A stretch of 9,486 bases of DNA, taken from the NCBI GenBank assembly GCA_900317015.1, contig ONFH01000104.1, forward strand, positions 1 to 9,486. The letters run 5' to 3'. The position numbers and the translations under genes are program-made. A model generated the notes under the pieces. It had not been told where the DNA came from and did not search any database. It worked only from the letters and a program-made list of their open reading frames with translations. This document shows, piece after piece, positions 6,335-9,486 of the stretch (its first letter is position 1; each line of letters opens with the position of its first letter). Source of the stretch: an uncultured Erysipelotrichaceae bacterium. Lineage in GTDB: Bacteria; Bacillota_I; Bacilli_A; Erysipelotrichales; Coprobacillaceae.

Positions 6335-6436
6335 TTATGAATCTAAGTTGTGTTTCTTATCGCGATGACGGAAATAAGCCTCACCGCAGATGAGTGCGCC
6401 GATTGCACAGATTAAGAAGATGTGCATGATAGACAT
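6335..6436 (-). CDS. 33-residue single-pass membrane peptide, uncharacterised
   Basis: On the minus strand ATG at 6436 opens 33 codons ending in TAA at 6337-6335. AGGATGGTGA lies just upstream, with GGTGA about five bases from the ATG. The product begins MSIMHIFLICAIGALICGEA, then YFRHRDKKHNLDS. It has one hydrophobic helix (about residues 3-21, with Cys10 and Cys17), followed by a short basic tail (RHRDKK). The positive-inside rule predicts the tail in the cytoplasm. A sigmaA-like promoter about 50 bases upstream and a terminator 30 bases downstream make it a complete small transcription unit between pdp and the HAD gene. I do not recognise a family. Roles known for such peptides include membrane-complex modulation and type I toxin activity, but nothing here chooses between them. 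A chance ORF remains possible. Confidence 0.5.
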   Translation of the reverse strand: MSIMHIFLICAIGALICGEAYFRHRDKKHNLDS

Positions 6437-6479
6437 AAAATCACCATCCTGAAAGCGATGTACTTTACCTCTTCCTACT

Positions 6480-6511
6480 TACAATATAGTAAAAAATAAT
6501 GATGTAAGCAA
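6480..6511. promoter_or_regulatory. Overlapping divergent promoters for the 33-aa ORF and the HAD gene
   Basis: On the minus strand TTGCTT (6511-6506), 17 bases and TATATT (6488-6483) point towards the 33-codon ORF. On the plus strand TACAAT (6480-6485) lies 73 bases before the HAD start, with no good -35. The two -10 elements overlap in the near-palindrome TTACAATATAGTAA, so polymerase binding in the two directions would be mutually exclusive. The plus-strand assignment is weak. Confidence 0.4.
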
Positions 6512-6557
6512 TGAAAATCAAAAATGTAAAAAAATAAAACAAATGAAAGGAAAAACT

Positions 6558-7397
6558 ATGAAAACGCTATTTTTTGATGTGGATGGGACCCTGCTAGGTA
6601 AGTCTCGATTCATTACCGACAAGACGATCGAAGCCTTACACAAAGTGAAAGAGAATGGACATAATATCTTTATTTGTACGGGCCGTTCACCAACGTCGAT
6701 CGTCGGTGGCAATCTTGAAAAGGTACCCGCTGATGGTTTTATCGCCAGTGCCGGAGGCTTTGTCAATGTGCATGGTGAGTATATCTTTAAGAATTATATT
6801 GATGCGACGACGTTAATTGAAGTCATGACTTTATTTACGAACCATAAGGTACTATTTGCACTAGAAACAGAAAAAGCCATTTATCAGACACCAGGGGTCA
6901 ATGAATTCTTTGACTTAAAACATCACCGTGAATTTGGTGACAATGTAGAATTACAGCGTTTCTTTGAATTAAAGCGTGTCAAAGAAAACAGACAGGAGAT
7001 CCGTTACTTTGATCCAATGACGACCGGTGTGGCCAAAATTGCTTTTATTGCCCAGGATCGTTATATGTTCTTAGATATCGTTCATTATCTTGTCGAACAT
7101 TTTAATGTCGTCACTTTCTCTAGTGAGAATGATGACTTCATCAACGGTGAGATCATCTTGAAGAACTGTACAAAGGCCGATGGCATCAAGCGTGTCTTAA
7201 AAGCCATTAATGCAGATATTAAGGATACGATCTCTTTTGGGGATTCTATGAATGACTATCAGATGGTCAGCCTGACCAATGAAGCGTACGTGTCTTATAA
7301 AGCTCCTGATAAGTTAAAAGAAGTGGCTAAAGGCACATTTGAAGATCCTGATCAGGATGGAATTGCCAAAAAACTTAAAGAATTAGGATTATGTTAA
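6558..7397 (+). CDS. Cof-type HAD-superfamily sugar/nucleotide phosphatase
   Basis: HAD hydrolases of the Cof (type IIB) subfamily are cytosolic Mg-dependent phosphatases acting on sugar phosphates, FMN, PLP and similar small substrates. The 279-residue product shows all HAD motifs: DVDGTLL (7-13) with nucleophile Asp7 and acid Asp9, ICTGRS with Thr41, Lys206 in motif III, and FGDSMNDYQM with Asp229 and Asp233 as metal ligands. The cap domain between about 80 and 195 is typical of type IIB proteins. ATG at 6558 is chosen because AAAGGA lies six bases upstream; the in-frame ATG at 6543 precedes that site. The substrate cannot be told from sequence. Its stop falls at the base of a hairpin shared with the convergent gene. 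Confidence 0.9.
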   Translation: MKTLFFDVDGTLLGKSRFITDKTIEALHKVKENGHNIFICTGRSPTSIVGGNLEKVPADGFIASAGGFVNVHGEYIFKNYIDATTLIEVMTLFTNHKVLFALETEKAIYQTPGVNEFFDLKHHREFGDNVELQRFFELKRVKENRQEIRYFDPMTTGVAKIAFIAQDRYMFLDIVHYLVEHFNVVTFSSENDDFINGEIILKNCTKADGIKRVLKAINADIKDTISFGDSMNDYQMVSLTNEAYVSYKAPDKLKEVAKGTFEDPDQDGIAKKLKELGLC

Positions 7398-7432
7398 AAA
7401 CCGAAGGAGCTTGCGCTTCTTCGGTTTTACTT
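7397..7432. terminator. Bidirectional terminator spanning both convergent stop codons
   Basis: AAAACCGAAG (7397-7406) pairs with CTTCGGTTTT (7419-7428). After a G-T pair, the inner AGC/GCT extends the stem around TTGC. T-runs follow on both strands (ACTTTTG on plus, TTTTTAAC on minus). The HAD stop (7395-7397) and the stop of the TIM-barrel gene (7429-7427) touch opposite ends of the stem. Confidence 0.85.
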
Positions 7433-8095
7433 TTGACGATAATTTTTCATCATTGAACGGAACAGTTCCGCTGTTGGCGGTGGGGAATAAGTGATGGCAT
7501 TGGCACCAGCTTTGATCGTCTGGGTGATCGATTCGCCACTTTTTCCACTGGTGGCGATAATTGGGACGTCTGGATGTTTCTCACGTATTTTTCTTACGAC
7601 TTCGGCTGTCTTTTCACCAGCTGCCACATTAATAATAGAAGCTCCGTTGATGAGACGCTTGCTTACATCAGTGTCCTCTGATACAACGGTGATGACCACT
7701 GGAATATCGACAGCTTTGGAGACTGCTAATAAGTTGACATTGGTGATCGGGCTATTTAAGACGACACCCATGGCGCCTTGCGCTTCGACATCTTTAGCAA
7801 GACCAATCGTACGGATTCCGTTGGTCGTTCCGCCGCCGACACCGCAGAAGACAGGAATGTAAGAGGAAGAAATGATAGCTTGTGAGATGGCCTGCTGGGG
7901 CGTGAATGGGTAGACCGCAAAGACGGCATCGGCATCGCAGTTACGAATGACGGCGATATCGGTCGTATAGACGAGACTTTTAATGCGTCGACCATAGATC
8001 ACGATCCCTGAGGCCTGGTAGATCTCCTTCGGCATTTCTAAGATATTATGACGTAGTCGACTGGTTATTTTGGGAATATTCTTTTCTTGATCCAT
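7427..8095 (-). CDS. Conserved TIM-barrel protein of unknown function
   Basis: The start at ATG 8095 is set by a near-perfect GGAGGTG about six bases upstream. An in-frame ATG at 8110 overlaps that site and is rejected. The 222 residues show an alternating beta/alpha pattern with glycine-rich strand ends: SLVYTTDIAVIRN (40-52), DADAVFAVYPFTPQQAI (54-70), IPVFCGVGGGTTNGIRT (80-96), GAMGVVLNSPITN (108-119), IPVVITVVSE (131-140), GASIINVAAGEKTAEVV (151-167), VPIIATSGKSGESI (177-190) and AGANAITYSPPPTAELF (196-212). The last two resemble the C-terminal phosphate-binding strands of ThiG/NanE/PdxS-like barrels. From memory, similar proteins are widespread in Bacillota and often annotated only as hydrolase; no activity is established here. 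It is a single gene between two convergent or divergent neighbours. Confidence 0.8.
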   Translation of the reverse strand: MDQEKNIPKITSRLRHNILEMPKEIYQASGIVIYGRRIKSLVYTTDIAVIRNCDADAVFAVYPFTPQQAISQAIISSSYIPVFCGVGGGTTNGIRTIGLAKDVEAQGAMGVVLNSPITNVNLLAVSKAVDIPVVITVVSEDTDVSKRLINGASIINVAAGEKTAEVVRKIREKHPDVPIIATSGKSGESITQTIKAGANAITYSPPPTAELFRSMMKNYRQK

Positions 8096-8201
8096 GTAAA
8101 ACACCTCCATCTCTATTTTAACTTACGGCACGATGTCAGAAAAGAAAATTCACATGCTTGTCTTTTTTGTGATTTTAGTTTTAATGAAATGCGTCTTGTA
8201 A

Positions 8202-8207
8202 TATAAT
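8202..8207 (+). promoter_or_regulatory. -10 element of the pyrBI promoter
   Basis: A perfect TATAAT lies 21 bases before the pyrB ATG. The -35 region, 17 bases upstream, is weak (TTTTAA at 8179-8184) and AT-rich. Transcription would start near 8214, leaving about 15 bases of leader that hold only the ribosome binding site AAAGGTAGG. Confidence 0.6.
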
Positions 8208-8228
8208 GGTCTCGAAAGGTAGGCAAAA

Positions 8229-9164
8229 ATGAAAAAATTTATTATCGATCCAATGGATCTTTCTGTCGAAGAAATTGATGAACTTGTAGCTTTAGCAGAT
8301 GATATCATGAAAGACAGAACACGGTATCAGGATGTCTGTGCGCATAAGATTCTTGCAACATTATTCTTTGAACCAAGTACCCGTACACGTTTATCTTTTG
8401 AAAGTGCAATGCTTTCTTTAGGAGGAAATGTTTTAGGTTTCCCAAATAGTAATGTGTCTAGTGCGACAAAGGGTGAAAGCGTCAGTGATACGATTTGGAC
8501 TGTTTCATGTTTCTCGGATATTATTGCCATGAGACATCCTAAAGAAGGTGCCCCAAGAGTGGCCATGAGACGTTCTAAAGTCCCACTGATCAACGCTGGT
8601 GATGGTGGTCATAACCATCCAACCCAGACCTTAACAGACTTATTAACGATTCATCGTGAAAAAGGACGTTTTGATCATTTAACAGTAGGCTTCTGTGGTG
8701 ACTTGAAGTTTGGACGTACGGTTCATTCTTTAGTCAAAGCAATGTCACGTTATCCAGGCGTACGTTTCATCTTTATCTCCCCAGAAGAATTAATGCTTCC
8801 AGATTATTTAAAAGAAGACTTACTTGATCCTCAAGGCATTCCTTATGAAGAAGTACGTGATATGGAATCTGTCATGGATCAGTTAGATATCTTATATATG
8901 ACACGTGTTCAGCAGGAACGTTTCTTCAATGAACAGGATTACTTACGTTTAAGAGATACGTATATCCTTGATTTAAAGAAACTAAAGAATGCAAAAGAAG
9001 ATCTATGCATCATGCATCCACTTCCTCGTGTCAATGAGATCTCTGTCGAAGTTGATGATGATCCAAGAGCCTGCTACTTCAAACAAGTAGAGAATGGCCG
9101 TTATATTCGTATGGCATTAATTTTAAGTTTATTAGGCTTAGATCATGAGGTGGAAAGACTATGA
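8229..9164 (+). CDS. pyrB: Aspartate carbamoyltransferase catalytic subunit
   Basis: PyrB condenses carbamoyl phosphate with L-aspartate to N-carbamoyl-L-aspartate, the committed step of de novo pyrimidine synthesis. The 311-residue product carries the full carbamoyl phosphate site: FFEPSTRTR with S50-T51-R52-T53-R54, Lys81 in the swinging 80s loop (SATKGES), and HNHPTQTLTDL with His130 and Gln133. The aspartate domain has GDLKFGRTVHSL with Arg163, TRVQ with Arg226 and Gln228, and MHPLPR with Leu265-Pro266. Motif spacing closely follows the E. coli-type enzyme. The neighbouring pyrI indicates a class B holoenzyme, a dodecamer with regulatory dimers. ATG 8229 follows AAAGGTAGG. The TGA stop overlaps the pyrI ATG in ATGA, so the two subunits are probably translationally coupled. 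Confidence 0.97.
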   Translation: MKKFIIDPMDLSVEEIDELVALADDIMKDRTRYQDVCAHKILATLFFEPSTRTRLSFESAMLSLGGNVLGFPNSNVSSATKGESVSDTIWTVSCFSDIIAMRHPKEGAPRVAMRRSKVPLINAGDGGHNHPTQTLTDLLTIHREKGRFDHLTVGFCGDLKFGRTVHSLVKAMSRYPGVRFIFISPEELMLPDYLKEDLLDPQGIPYEEVRDMESVMDQLDILYMTRVQQERFFNEQDYLRLRDTYILDLKKLKNAKEDLCIMHPLPRVNEISVEVDDDPRACYFKQVENGRYIRMALILSLLGLDHEVERL

Positions 9165-9486
9165 AAGTAGATAGTATTGTCAATGGTATTGTATTAGACC
9201 ATATTACGGCTGGCAAAGTCATGGAAGTCTACAATGCCTTAAACTTAGATTGTTTGGATTGCACGATTGCAATTTTAAAAAACGTACCAAGTAAAAAAAT
9301 GGGACGAAAAGATATTTTAAAGATCGATAATGATTTTGATATTGATTTAGATGTCTTAGGATATCTTGATCATAATATTACGATTTCTTATATTAAAGAT
9401 GGAAAAACAGTAGAAAAGAAACATCTTGAATTACCTGAACGTATTAAGAATGTCGAAAAATGTAAGAATCCACGTTGTATTACTTC
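9161..9486 (+). CDS. pyrI: Aspartate carbamoyltransferase regulatory subunit, 5' part (truncated by window end)
   Basis: PyrI binds nucleotide effectors and links catalytic trimers in class B aspartate transcarbamoylase. The frame is open from ATG 9161 to the end of the window, 108 complete codons. The allosteric domain is visible: VNGIVLDHITAGKVMEVYNAL (8-27) with the conserved GIVLDHIxAGK motif, then an acidic segment (KIDNDFDIDLDVLGYLD). The zinc domain begins at the edge, with the first two cysteine ligands C101 and C106 in CKNPRC, the same four-residue spacing as E. coli C109/C114. The last two cysteines must lie outside the window. It overlaps the pyrB stop by four bases. Confidence 0.95.
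   Translation, partial: MKVDSIVNGIVLDHITAGKVMEVYNALNLDCLDCTIAILKNVPSKKMGRKDILKIDNDFDIDLDVLGYLDHNITISYIKDGKTVEKKHLELPERIKNVEKCKNPRCIT

Noticed and set aside
8096..8228. PyrR-binding attenuator or other riboswitch before pyrB
   Set aside because: No terminator/antiterminator pair or conserved PyrR-binding motif could be found, and the -10 element lies only 21 bases from the ATG.

Overview
The window looks like a chromosomal segment of a low-GC Gram-positive bacterium (Bacillota), possibly Erysipelotrichia or Clostridia. The reasons are AT-rich intergenic DNA, GGAGG-type ribosome binding sites, Firmicute-type PyNP, IspG and S20 sequences, a class B aspartate transcarbamoylase with a separate zinc-binding PyrI, and a lysine-rich Big_2 surface protein. 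The lineage is an inference. TGA is used as a stop at the end of pyrB, so a Mollicute-type code is unlikely.

Layout. Positions 1-728 hold the C-terminal part of a secreted or surface protein: a Pro/Thr/Ala linker with 24-bp tandem repeats, then FN3-like and Big_2-like domains, closed by a terminator. Positions 800-1625 are a degenerate stretch. They contain a small unrecognised coding sequence broken by an in-frame TGA, a hairpin with a T-run, and the eroded remains of a short-chain dehydrogenase. Next come three minus-strand genes: ispG (MEP isoprenoid pathway), rpsT (ribosomal protein S20) and a polytopic membrane protein of unknown function. Divergent from the last is the plus-strand pair fmt (initiator-tRNA formylation) and pynP/pdp (pyrimidine nucleoside phosphorylase). 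A convergent terminator separates pynP from a 33-codon minus-strand ORF for a single-pass membrane peptide. A Cof-type HAD phosphatase (plus) then converges on a conserved TIM-barrel protein (minus), and a hairpin there covers both stop codons. The window ends with pyrB and the 5' part of pyrI, joined by an ATGA overlap.

How the genes relate. Most are housekeeping genes in short transcription units with recognisable promoters. PyrBI catalyses the committed step of de novo pyrimidine synthesis and PyNP salvages pyrimidine nucleosides. They lie within 5 kb of each other but in separate units, and the pyrBI leader appears too short for a PyrR attenuator. I see no CRISPR array, tRNA, rRNA, intact insertion sequence or defence system. 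The least explained items are the 33-aa membrane peptide, the broken small gene at 979-1239, the membrane protein and the TIM-barrel protein.
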